Origin: Sitta carolinensis
Taxonomy: Eukaryota > Chordata > Aves > Passeriformes > Sittidae
Direction of reading: 5' to 3'
NCBI GenBank assembly: GCA_032173965.1
Contig: CM063292.1
Location: forward strand, 946,501 to 1,010,500
Length of the DNA: 64,000 nucleotides
Shown: positions 48,390 to 62,477 of the stretch, piece by piece
How the letters are laid out: every line of letters starts with the position of its first letter
How positions within the stretch are numbered: the stretch's first letter is position 1
Notes under the pieces: generated by a model
Told to the model about the DNA's origin: nothing
Seen by the model: the letters and a program-made list of their open reading frames with translations, nothing else
Database searches by the model: none
Position numbers and translations under genes: made by a program

Positions 48390-49396
48390 ATGGCGGCGGC
48401 GCTGGGGCGGGCGGCGGGACGGGCCCTGCCGGGGCCCGCGGTGATCCCGGGACCCCCGCCGCGCCCGGGGACCCCGCTGATCCCGGGGCCCGCGCCGCTC
48501 CCGGGGCCCCCGCTGCTCCCGGCCCGCGGCTGCGGACACGCGGCGGGCTGGGACCGGCGGGAGCGCTCCTACTGGCGGGCGCTGCGGCGCCGGGTGCTGG
48601 GCCCGCCCGTGCCGCCCTTCGCCGCCCCGGTGCAGGTGGGAGCCCCGGTGCTGCGCGGCGCCGCCGCCGCCGTGTCCCCAGAGCAGCTGGGCGGCCCCGA
48701 GCTGCGGCGGCTGGCGGAGGCGCTGGCGGCCGGGCTGCGGGCCCGGCCGTGCCTGGGGCTGAGCGCTCCGCAGCTCGGGGTGCCGCTGAGGGTGTTCGCC
48801 GCCGAGCTGCCGCCCGCCCGCTGCGCCCGGTACCCGCCGGCGCTGCGCCAAGCGCACCGCATCGAGCCCTTCCCGCTCCGCGTCCTCGTCAACCCCGCGC
48901 TCCGCGTCCTCGACAGCCGCCTCGTCGCCGCCCCCGAGGGCTGTGCCAGCATCCACGGCTTCTCCGCCTACGTCCCGCGGCACTGGGCCGTGCATGTCTC
49001 CGGTACGGACCGACCTGCCCTGTCCCTCACACGGTCCCCTTCTCTACACGGGACCCGCAGTCGCTCCCGGGTGTTCCCACTCTCACACGGGTCCCTTAAA
49101 TCTCTTAGTTCCCCATTCCCTCACAGATCCCACCCCTCTCTCCTAAATCTCACTACACACAGGCCCCCACTCTCACATGGGTACCCCTTTTTTTTTTCTT
49201 TAATCACCCCCCCAACCCACTGCTAACCCCGGGCGCAGGCGTGGACGAGCTCGGGGTGCCAGTGAGCTGGGAGGCGTCAGGCTGGGCCGCCCGGATCATC
49301 CAGCACGAGATGGACCACCTGGATGGGATCCTCTACATTGACCGCATGGACACCCGCACCTTCACCAACGTGGGCTGGATGGAGCTGCTGGACTGA
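48390..49396 (+). CDS. PDF: Peptide deformylase, mitochondrial
   Basis: Removes the formyl group from the N-terminal Met of mitochondrially made proteins. Two exons, 48390–49002 and 49239–49396, join in phase to 256 residues (human 243). All three metal-site motifs are present: LGLSAPQLG (about 122–130), EGCAS (183–187, Cys ligand) and HEMDH (227–231, two His ligands and the catalytic Glu). The leader of about 45 residues is rich in Ala, Arg and Pro with a repeated 'PGP/PLLP' pattern and is the likely mitochondrial targeting part. The conserved region starts at [20 protein letters not shown]. The ATG lies 126 bp after the COG8 stop on the same strand, with no AATAAA between. Expression from a shared COG8–PDF transcript or an overlapping promoter is therefore likely. 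Confidence 0.94.
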
Positions 49397-50001
49397 CCCC
49401 GCCGTGCCCACAGGGGCTGTCCTGACCCTGGTGGAAGAACCAGCGCTGCTCTGGGGGCTCCCACTCGGCTTTATTGCAGCCAATACAGACCTGTGGCCTC
49501 AGCGTGGCTCTGGCCCTTCTTGCCCATGGGTATGCACGGGGAGGCAGCCAGGGTCCTGCCCACACTCCCCTGGGCCCCGGGAATTCCTTTGTGGGTCTAG
49601 GAACAACCTGCTGCCTAGGCTGTGCAGGGGAGGGGCAAAGGGGGGATCCTCCCCTCTGGGGCTTGTTTGGCTCCTGGTCACAGCGTGGGCAGCAGCTGGG
49701 CACACACTGGGGGCATGGGGATGGGGCTGGGGGGCAGTGAGGATGAGGGGAACCCAGGGAATGCACAGGAGGACATGGGGCTGGTGGCCACTCCATCCAA
49801 GTAGCCCCTGCTGTAGGCACAAATCCCTGTCTGGGATGGCTGGAGTGTGAGGAACCCCCACACCCTTGCAACAGCAGAGGTCTTGGCCCTGGGTCATTGC
49901 ATTTTGGAGGGTGGGGGTCTGGGCTGAGCCCCTTGGTGCAGGCAGAGCCTTGGGGAGTGGCTGGGCACCATCTGGGCACCGGCTGAAGCTCTCAGATTGT
50001 T
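49397..50001. other. PDF 3' region, tail-to-tail with VPS4A
   Basis: No exon. A weak variant signal AATACA (49482–49487, +) may end PDF. The next AATAAA on the plus strand is at 50051, which is already antisense to the VPS4A 3'UTR. The rest is G-rich unique sequence. Confidence 0.5.
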
Positions 50002-50007
50002 TTTATT
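50002..50007 (-). promoter_or_regulatory. VPS4A: Poly(A) signal, VPS4A
   Basis: AATAAA on the minus strand, about 290 bp after the VPS4A stop. Confidence 0.7.
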
Positions 50008-50293
50008 TTCATATAAACAAGACAGAACCCAAAGCAGCATTAAGTTAAAAAATAAAAAAAGAGCAGGAAGAAGAGTGGGGTGCAGCCGGGGGGAGACCCG
50101 GCCGCCCAGGCCATGCTCAGACCCACCCCCCATAGTGTGAGCCCCCCAGGCCGTGAGCCCCCCGGGCCGTGTCCCCACCTGCCATGCAGGGGGGCAGGAG
50201 TGAGTGAGCGAACATGAGTCGGTTTGGCACGGCCGGGGAGGGGGGCACAGTGGGGCCTGCAGCTGCCCCAACCCCACGCCCCCCATACCCCCT

Positions 50294-53677
<3,384 letters not shown>

Positions 53678-53990
53678 CGCATCGCCCGGTGCGGCCGCTC
53701 CGGCGGCCCCGGGACGGCGGCGGCGGCGGCGGCGGCGGCGGCAGCGACTGCGGCTGCGCCCGGCCGCGCGCCCCCTGCCGGCACCGCCGGGACCGCGCCG
53801 AGGGGCGGGGCCGAACCCCGCCCGCTGGGAGCCCCGCCTACAGGTGGGCGGGTGCTTTGTATGACCACGCCCACTTTGAAGCTATTATAATTTAGGGGCG
53901 TGGTCTCATGAACGCGCCCGTTTGGTGACGTAACGTGAGGGGGAGTGGTTTCACCGATTGCGCGCCAACACCCCAAAACACCCCAAAAAA
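53678..53990 (-). promoter_or_regulatory. VPS4A: VPS4A CpG-island promoter
   Basis: GC-rich with a (GGC)n-type run near 53.71–53.75 kb. Upstream there is a perfect 10-bp inverted repeat, GACCACGCCC (53863–53872) and GGGCGTGGTC (53896–53905), flanking AT-rich 'attataattta'. A CRE-like TGACGTAA lies at 53926–53933. This fits a KLF/CREB-type promoter; function is inferred. Confidence 0.55.
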
Positions 53991-53994
53991 CATG

Positions 53995-54570
53995 GGCACG
54001 TGTGTGCGAGTGTGTGTGAGTGTGTGCGTCTGTCTGTGTGTGTGTCTGTGCTTGGTTACATGTATTTATGTGTGCGTGTTCGTGTGTGGTCATGAGAGGT
54101 TACATGTATTTATGCGTGTGTTCACGTGTTCATGTGTGTTTGTGTGTTCACGAGTTTACCTGTGTTTATGTGTTTATTTGTGTGTGCTCATGAGTGTTTA
54201 CGTGTGTCTCTGTATGTGTTTACGTGCTCACTTGTGTTTGTATTTGTGTGTGTTCGTGAGTGTTCACGTGTCTGTGTGTTCCTGTGTGTGTTTTCCTGTG
54301 TCTCTGTGTTCCTCTATATGTTTATGTGCTCACTTGTGTTTGTATTTGTGTGTGTTCTTGTGTCTGTGTGTTCCTGTGTGTGTCTGTATGTTCCTGTGTC
54401 TGTGTGTTCCTGTGTCTGTGTCTGTGTGTTCCTGTGTCTGTGTGTTCCTGTGTCTGTGTGTTCCTGTGTCTGTGTGTTCCTGGGTCTGTGTCTGTGTTCC
54501 TGGGTCTGTGTCTACATGCTCCCGTGTCTTTGTGTGTGTGTTTGTGCAAATACAAATACAAATACAAAAT
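53995..54570. repeat. TG-rich microsatellite/minisatellite
   Basis: About 570 bp of imperfect 'tgtgtttatgtgtgtgttcg' and, from about 54.36 kb, regular 12–18 bp units 'gttcctgtgtctgtgt'. It ends in three 'aaatac' hexamers (about 54.55 kb). Alternating purine–pyrimidine tracts could adopt Z-DNA. All three plus-strand frames stay open because the period lacks stops, giving Cys/Val-rich artefact proteins. Confidence 0.92.
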
Positions 54571-54759
54571 CCCGTGTGGTATTTTCACACACTCTGTGCA
54601 CACGTGTTCAGTGTTTACCTGTGCGCACCCCCCGCCCCCAAACACCTGCAGGTACCTGTGCCCACTGCTGTCCCCCCTTATCCCCCAGAGACCCCCCCAC
54701 TCCTTCCAGAGACCCTCATTCCTCCCACCATCCCCACGACAGACTCAAAATGAGACTCG

Positions 54760-55736
54760 GAGCCCCTGGAAAAGGCAATCTGATATAAATAGCGATTTAC
54801 AAAGAATACAAAAATAGAAGGAGGGGGAGCAGCACCCCGAGCCAGCACCCCACAGGTCCTCACAGCCCCCCTGGCCAGCACAGCCCCCCAGCAGCAGAGA
54901 ACCACGCAGGGGTTTGGCTGGGGGACACTGGGGTCCCGGCAGGAGGGGGGAGCCCTACCTGGGGGGCTCTACCTGGACCTCCAGCCCCCAGGGAGCTGCC
55001 CCCAAGGGGAGGGAAAGTACAAAAAGCGAAAAGTGCATCAATCTACGTGTCCTGCCCCGGGGACCCCCCCCGTGAAGGGGCACAGGGGGCAGCGGCTGGG
55101 GAGGGACAGCCCCGGGAGGGGCTCCTGCAGCCCCGGCCCCAGCCCAGGGCAGAGACACGGCGTTTGTTCAGCCTTTGGGAGTTTTGGGGGTCACTGTTAG
55201 GGGGCAGTGGGGCATGGGGGGGAGGCCAAGCCCCAGGGACCCGGACCAGAGCACCCCCTTTGCACCCCTGAGTGCCCCTGTAAGACAAATGTGTCCCCCA
55301 CCCTGAGCAGGGCGTGGAGACCCTGTGATGCAGCAATAGGGGGTCCCACGGCCCCAGCCCTGTCCCATGTGGGGACAATGTGACCTCTTTGGGGGAAGCC
55401 CCAAGGCGGGGGGACTCTGGCTCCCCTGGAGGTGAGCTGGGGGCACCAGGGGTTCGTCCCCCAGGCGGGGGAGTCGAGCTGGCCCCGCTCCAAGGCACAG
55501 GCGGTGAGATCAGCGATGGCTTCAGCCCCGGGGATTAAAGCTGGTGTGTGTACCCCGCCCCCGGGGCACTGGGGGGCCGGGAGCGCTGGGGAGGGGCAGG
55601 AGGGGCTCGCCCCCCGCACGCCCGGCGGGTCTCAGGGCAGCGTCCCACCCCAGCAAGGCACAGGTGGGGCAGGAGAGGTTGGGGGGCCCTCTGTGACCCC
55701 CAGCTGGTTCGTGACAGGGCGAGGGGGCGGGGGCAC
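54760..55736 (-). other. SNTB2: SNTB2 3'UTR (inferred)
   Basis: Between the SNTB2 stop and the TG repeat there is no exon. I see no canonical AATAAA on the minus strand, so the transcript end is uncertain. The sequence is C/G-rich, and open frames here lack recognisable domains. Confidence 0.45.
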
Positions 55737-58700
55737 CTACGCCAGCAGCCCCAGGCGGGTGACTTTGGCCGAGAGGAAGGTGTGCAGGACGAAGACGATG
55801 GGCTTGGGGCAGGAGTGCAGGTCCAGCGCCTGGGGGCAGATGGAGAGCGGTGTCAGCAGCCCCCACATCCCACTGCAGATACGGGACTGCAGGGCTGGGG
55901 CTCCCAATCAGCCGAACCCAGTGAGTCTGGGCAGCTGGGATGCTGCAGGGAGGGGGGAAAGCAGGGGGTCCCCCCTGGAGGAAGACCCCAAACCAGGGCT
56001 GCCCCGTCCTCACCAGCTCCCCCTCAGGGCCCCCGAAATCCAGGTAGAGGGTCCTGATGCCGTCATCCGCAGACATCTTCAGGCGCTCGTAGGGGTAGCG
56101 GAAGAGGACGCTGGAGCCCGGCTCGTCCCGGGAGATGGTGAACCCCCCTCGTAGTGGATGGAGAGCTGCACCTCCTGCCCGCCCAGCGTGCAGCCTGCGG
56201 GCACAGCTGCCGTCAGCGCCCGCAGCCCCGGCGGGGAGCCCGGCGGGAGCCGGGGTGTCCCGCACCGCCGCACTCACCCACGGTCACCTCCTTGATCAGC
56301 TCGGCGGCGGCGTGGCAGCCCTGCACCAGGACGCGCGTCCACGCCGACAGGTCGCGGTGGGTCTCCACGCGGAAGACGTGCATCTCCACGCCCTGGCGAG
56401 AGCCCGTCCGAGTGGCGAACGTCAGCTCCGAGCCCAGCGCGGGCGAGCGGCGCCCGGAGCCCGAGTGCACCAGCCTGGAGGGGAGGCGGACGGATGGGGG
56501 TCGGGGCTGCGATGGCAGTGCCGGCACCGCGTCACCCCTGGTGTTTGTTCCCTGCTCTGAGGCAGAGCCACGGCCAGAGGGGGCCAAGCCCCAGCTCACC
56601 TGGTGGCCACCAGCGGGTAGCTGTGGCAGGGCGAGGCCCAGGCGTCCCTGGTCCAGGGCATCCCATCGTACAGCAGCAGGTCCTTGTCCGTCACGGCCAT
56701 GAGCACCGGCCGCCACTGCTGCCGCCCGCCGTCCAGGCGTGCCTGCCGGGCACCAGGGCACCGTGAGCCAGGGGGGCAGGGGCTGCAGGCACCACCACAG
56801 CCCCGGAACCTGACCCCTGAGCCCATGGTCAGATGGCCCCCAACCCAGTGGTTCCTCATCGCTAGGCAGCATCCACAGCACTGTCATCCTGGGAAACCAA
56901 GCTGGGAGTGGCCCCCACACCTGCCAGAGGCTCTGCAGCTCCCAGGCAGTGAATTCATGGAATAGGGAGGGTGTGATGAGGGGTTCCATCTGGAAAATCC
57001 CAGTGGGAGAAGGGGCCGAGGGCATGGGAAATGCCGCCATTACCAGGGCACAGTCGGACAGGAGAGCAGCAGAGCCAGTGCCCAGGCTGGGCTCTCTGGC
57101 TGTACACACAGCCCCAGTGGCATCCTTGGCACATCCGTTGGCAATGCTGTCCCTGGGAGCACCCTGGCACATCTCATCAGTTCGTACCTGCTCGGCCAGC
57201 CAGGCGATGTGCTTCACCTCCCGGCCACCAGCTGTGGGGCTGCCAGAGCCCAGCGTGGCATTGAGCTCTGCCAGGACCTGGGGCAGCAGCGCGGTGATGT
57301 TGGCGTGCAGGGCGCTGAACCAGGCGTGGGCCGTGGCCGTGTCCCGGCACCGCAGCACCAGCGTGTTCCGGCTGTCCGGAGAGTGCAGCTCGATCAGCCT
57401 GCGAGGGGACAGCGACACGGCCCGGGGTGAGACATCAGCACCGGCCGAGCGAGCCCCTGCCTGTGCCCAGCACAGCAAACTGGCTGAACTGCTTTGTGCA
57501 TTTCCACCTGCCAGGGCTTTTAGCCCTCATTTTAAGGCAGAGGGGCTGCCAGGGGTCTGGGGGGGAACACGGCATAGCCCAGGCCCTTGCCAAACCCTCT
57601 GGAGCGTCCTCGCACAGCTCAGTGGGCGAAGCAGGGGGTCACAGTGAGGGGCAGCCCTCAGCTGTGCCCAGGGTGTCCATGGGGTGCAGGGTCCCTCACA
57701 CTGGCACTGGGCAGACCCAGTCCTGTCCCGGGGGGCTTTGGGGAGTGGGATCTCCCACACTGGCAGCCCCTGCCCTCACCTGTTCTCCAGGTCGGGCATG
57801 CTGAGGTTCCGGGCGGCGAAGCACATCTTGAGGGGGATCACCTTGCGGTCTCGGGGGCCCTGGTGCTGGGGGGACCCCGAGTCCTCGCTGCCACTCAGGC
57901 TGGGGGACTGCGGGGCCGCCCCCTCCCACGGCAGGTCTGACACCAGCGATGGCTTCTTGATGTAGGGGGTCACCTCCCGCATGAACTTCACTGGGGGGGA
58001 GTGGGGGCACAGTCAGGCCTGGGGAGTGTCCTGCACCCCCACACCACAGCCCTGTGCCCCAGGGTTGATCTGACAGGGTGACCTTCACACGCCAAGGCTT
58101 GGAGGGTCTCGGGCCGGGGGGAGTCCCACCCTGTCCGGGTCAGGGATGTCCCGAGTGAAGGACGGTGCTGGCAGCTCATCCCGCTGCCGGCGCGGGTGTA
58201 GGAAGGGGAAGGCGCCACAGGACAATGGTGCCGGGCAGGAGGTCAGGCTGCAGCCCATCCTGGTCCCGTCCTGCCCTGCCGCTGTCGGAGCAGCCAGGAC
58301 TGTGCCCGCCAAGTTTCCAGCACTGCTGGTGATGCTGAGCCCCGACAGCAGCTGGCCTCTGCTGCACGGGGCGAGGAGGAGGGTGTGCAGCCAAGACATC
58401 CCGGCTCCACGCGCCTCTCCAGGCCGGGAAGGAAGGAAGGAGGCACCAGCTCCAGCTCCTGCTCTCCCCGGACTGTCCCACCCCAGCACCACCCCGCTGA
58501 CAGCAGCCCTGGACCCCCGCCCAGACGCAGCTCCCGGCCGGCCCACGCCAAGCCCCGGCAGCCAAGGCCAAGGGAGGGACACGCTGGGGACACAGAAAAC
58601 CAAACCAGAACAGCAAAAAGGCTGTACTGCACTGGGAAGCAAGCGGTGAAAGGATCCTGGAGCCGGCACAATGCCACAGCCAGGCCCTTTGGAGGGGGAG

Positions 58701-61700
58701 CAACACTGCTGGTGGGGCCCAGGCTGTGCTGCTGCCAATCCTTCACTGCGGGGCTGCCGAGTGGGAAGGGGGAGCGAGGATGGGACAGCAGGGATGAGGA
58801 GTGGGCAGGAGACACCAGCCCCCCGCCTACCCACCAGCTCTGCTGAGCCACAGAGCTGCCACGAGGTGCTTGCCCTTGCTGGGGGCAGCACACGAGTTAA
58901 TATTAGCTGCGGCGGCGCTGATCCCGGGATTACCGCCGTCCCCGCACCCCTAATCCCGCCGCGGGGCCGGGCAGGGCAGGGAGCGCCGCGGGCAGCGGCA
59001 CGGCCGGCAGCTCCCGCGGCGGGGCCGCTCGGCAGATGTTTGCCAGATGTGGGCAGCTGCCTCCGGCACTGGGAGGGAGCTCAGCCCATGGGGCTCCGGC
59101 TCACAGCGCTGCGACCCTGCGGTGCAGGCACTGACCCCGGTGGAGTCAGGAGGGTGGGAAGCCAAGCAGGGCAGCCGGCAGCACCGGGGCCTGAGTGCTG
59201 TGCCACGGCGCTTCCAGAGGACTGTGTGTGCCCCATGGTGACTGGGAATGCGGGACGCCCAGGACCGTGTCTGCCCATGGTGGGGGCAGCAGAACTGGCT
59301 CCCAGTTTTCAGTGGGATGCATCCCTGGTGCAGGCAGGACATAGAGCACCTTGTGCCAGCAGGCTGGCACTGGGGTGGGGGCACCTCCAACCACCCCTTC
59401 TGCTTCTGGCGAGCTGGTGGCCAGCACACAGCTGCACCAGCACCGCCACTGCCGCCCTGGCACAGCCACCATCACCCCGGCAGAGCCGCCGCCGCCCCAC
59501 CCACGCGCTCGCCACAGAGGAAACCCAGCTGTCCCTGCGGCCCTGGCCGCCCCACGCAGGAAGGCGGCTGCTCCGGCTGCACGGCAGTGCCGGCTGCACA
59601 CCGGCGGAGCCCCTGCACCCGGCGGGGAACACCCACCAGGCTCGCCCAGGCTGCTGCCCGCCCGTGCCCCAGGCAGTGCTGGAGGGCTCCCTGTCCCCGG
59701 GGCAGCTCCGGGGCCCGTGGGTGCCCGGGGAGGTGCTTGGCGTGGGCCTTGTGGGCAAACCCAGCCCCCGGCATGGGTGATACCAGCCCCACGGAGATGC
59801 TGGCGTGGGGCTGATGGCTCCCCCTCCACCACTGGCACAGAGCCCCGGAGAAGCTCTGGCACCTGCCAGGGTGGTCACACAGCTCCGGGGCTGGTGAGGA
59901 GGGATGGGGCTGGATGGCACAGCCAGTGTCCCCCCCCAGCTCCTCTCCGGGGCCCGCTGAGACCCTTTGGCCACCAGATGGTCCCACCACAGCCTTCGGA
60001 CCAGCAGTGTCCAGCCACTTGCCCTGAGAAGGGAAAGGAAGGGAAAGGAAGGGAAAGGAAGGGAAAGGAAGGGAAAGGAAGGGAAAGGAAGGGAAGAGGC
60101 GTCTGCCGCGGTGCCCGTGCCCGTGGCGGAAGAGAGGGACAAACACAGCACGGGGCTGGAGCTCCTGCGGGACAGGATCAAACGGCCAGGCAGCGGGAGG
60201 AAGGACGTGCTGACTCCCGTGGGGACTCCGGCTGTGTCTGACAGCAGCCCCGAGCAAAAGCACCAAGCCCAGCACCGCTGCTCCACCTCGGCCCCTGCAG
60301 CGCCTCGTGTGCCAGGAGTGCCCGCACCGGGGAACCCAGCCGTGTCCCCTCGTGCCAGTGCAGTGTGCCAGGAGCATGGGGCAAGCTGCAGCACCCGTCC
60401 CTATACCCTGTGCCAAATGGGCACCGTGTCCATGGAGCAGCCTCAGGCAGCGGAGGACAGACGGACGTGCCAGGACACCAGGACGGTGTGTGTGGCACCA
60501 CAGCCCCGTATGGCCCGCCCTGACCCCCCCACAGAAGGCTGGTGTCCTTGTGGTGCCCCATGGCACCAGCCCCGTGCCGCGCCGCCAGGCTGGGCAGGTC
60601 CTGCCCGAGCTTGTCGGGCTGCTGGGAACAGGTCGGGCAGGAGCCGGTGGCTCCGTGAGGCCAGCCCCGAGCCAGCCGTGCTGTGGGCACAGAGCCCACC
60701 GGGACACCGAGCCTGCGGCGGGGGGAAACCCGCAGCGACACGGGCAGACCCCGAAGACCCACCCGGGCTCGCAGCCCGCCCAGGGGACAATCAGCCAGCC
60801 TGGGGACTCTGTCACCAAGGATAAGGGACAACCTGTTCAGGGGGACGCCACAGCCAGGAGAAACCAAATCTATCCTGGAGGACCACAGGTCTGCCCCCGA
60901 GGACCCCAGATGTGTCTCTGAGGGACACAAGTCTGTACCGGAGAGACACAATCAGTGGAGAAGTCCTGAACTTATCCCCAGCTGTGAGGGGTCCCCATCC
61001 TGCCACAGAGGGCACAGCCCGACGGGGGGGACACACCCCAGCCCCCGTCCCCGTGCCTGGGGGGCCCGCCGGGAGTTGGGGGTTCTGGGGGTACACACAC
61101 GCCCCAGGACTGGGGTGGTGGGAGTGGCGTCCCACACCCGGAAAAGGGACCCAAAGGGGGTCCAAGAGTCCGGTGACAGCGGCAGGGAGGTGTGGTGGGA
61201 GCCGGTAACGGCGGGGGAGCACCAGGGCGGGGGACCAGAGAGCACCAGGGGCCCGTACGGGGGATTCGGGGGGAGAGGAAGGGCTTTAGGCGTTACCTTC
61301 AAGGATGACCTCCCTCCCGGCTCTCTTCAGCGCCTGCACAGCTTGATCGTGGGTGGCATCGCGGAGATCGACGCCGTTAACAGCGAGGATGGCGTCGCCT
61401 AACCGGAGCGCCCCGCTCCTTTCCGCCGCCAATCCCGGGAAGATCCGTGAGATCAGCACCGGCATCCGATTCTCCCGACCTCCCTTAATGCTGATCCCGA
61501 GCCCTCCCGCCTCCGCTTTCACCACCCGCACCCTCCTCACGCCACCGGGTGCCGCCCCCTCCGCGTTGCCGTTCACCACGCCGTTCACCACCGACGGATC
61601 GCCGGTTCCCGGTTCCGCCGTTAAGCTCAGCGTTTCCCCGGTCAGTTCCGCCGACACGCGGACCCAGCGTTCCCGCAGGAGCAGCTCCAGCAGCCCCGTT

Positions 61701-61726
61701 TTACAAGCCCGGGTCCACACGGCCAT
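55737..61726 (-). CDS. SNTB2: Beta-2-syntrophin
   Basis: Adaptor of the dystrophin/utrophin complex at the membrane cytoskeleton. Exons: 61726–61297, 57990–57780, 57398–57188, 56742–56600, 56474–56278, 56194–56014, 55829–55737. Split PH1 starts [20 protein letters not shown]. The PDZ domain is at about 63–146 ([29 protein letters not shown]). PH1 resumes with [22 protein letters not shown]2 and the syntrophin-unique C-terminus follow ([38 protein letters not shown], ending KVTRLGLLA). Phases agree except in exon 6. There a run of six G (56148–56143) reads one base short between HYEG and GFTISRDE, so the frame breaks unless one base is missing from the sequence. An upstream in-frame ATG at 61819 would add 31 residues including nine Gly. 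Confidence 0.93.
57991..61296 (-). other. SNTB2: SNTB2 intron 1
   Basis: 3.3 kb of GC-rich unique intron. It contains the polypurine repeat at 60.03–60.10 kb and many spurious GC-driven open frames. No exon, CR1 copy or RNA gene is recognised. Confidence 0.6.
60030..60096. repeat. Polypurine 10-bp tandem repeat (gggaaaggaa)n
   Basis: About 6.5 perfect copies of 'gggaaaggaa' in SNTB2 intron 1. Perfect homopurine–homopyrimidine tracts of this kind can form triplex (H-DNA). Perfect copies suggest a recent or length-variable array. Confidence 0.95.
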
Positions 61727-61727
61727 G

Positions 61728-61754
61728 CCGCCGCCGCCGCCGCCGCCGCCGCCG
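61728..61754. repeat. SNTB2: (CCG)9 trinucleotide repeat at the SNTB2 start
   Basis: Nine CCG/GGC triplets lie directly before the conserved MAVWTR start. They are 5'UTR, or nine glycines if the upstream ATG at 61819 is used. Confidence 0.9.
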
Positions 61755-62385
61755 GTCACCGGGGAAGGGGCGTGGCCGCGATGAGAGGGCGTGGCCATAG
61801 GCCCCGCCCCCGCCCGCATGGCGCGCTGCGGTAGGCTCTGGGGCACGGGGGGGGCGGGGCGGGGCCGCCCCGCCCCCGCCCCCGCGCCCACCAATCAGAG
61901 AAGTGGCGGCTAAGCCGCCGCTGCTGTGATTGGTCGCGCCGGAGGGCGGGGCCCAGGAAGCCGCGCCCCCCGCACGCCATTTCTGGCGCCGAGATTTATT
62001 TCGCGCGCCGCGATTTCTTTCAGGAACTGCGCTTTAAATCTCCCGTATTTTCCTGGGATCCCCGGTTTCTCTCCCTCCATCCTGGGGAAATGACGCTTCC
62101 CTGCCCCACGCAACACCCACAGACCCCCGTCCCTAGGGAAGGAGGCTTCCCGGCCCCAGGCAGCACTCACGGACCCACGTGGCCGCTGGGGAGACAGAAG
62201 CAAACACTGGGATTAGACACTGTGGGAAAAGGGATGGAATTTGGGGTGTCACCTTGTCCCCGCAGCGCCGGGGAGGAGAACTGGAAGGATATAAAGATCA
62301 TGGTGGCATGATGGTGATGTGACAAGAGGGAGTCATGCACAACAAGGATGAGCCCTGAACCTGGGCATGTACAGAACAGTGAGGT
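61755..62385. other. SNTB2 promoter and SNTB2–UTP4 gap
   Basis: The CpG-rich promoter of SNTB2 holds a facing pair of CCAAT boxes (CCAAT at 61891–61895, ATTGG at 61929–61933) with a 15-bp palindrome GGCGGCTAAGCCGCC between them. Further right is unique sequence up to the UTP4 poly(A) signal. No exon is seen. Confidence 0.55.
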
Positions 62386-62391
62386 TTTATT
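62386..62391 (-). promoter_or_regulatory. UTP4: Poly(A) signal, UTP4
   Basis: AATAAA on the minus strand, about 90 bp after the UTP4 stop codon. Confidence 0.75.
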
Positions 62392-62477
62392 CCTACAGCA
62401 CCTTAAGAAAATTCTTACAGTGCCCCAGGAAGGCAGCACAGAGACAGTTCCCAAGGTTGGAGTGGCTTCTTTTGCTC

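Noticed and set aside
53935..54788. Cys/Val-rich plus-strand open frames of 185–272 codons
   Set aside because: Translation of the TG-rich repeat; all three frames are open for the same reason, so none is evidence of coding.
59472..60818. Minus-strand open frame of 448 codons in SNTB2 intron 1
   Set aside because: It reads through the polypurine repeat and GC-rich intron, with low-complexity product and no homology; not supported as an exon.
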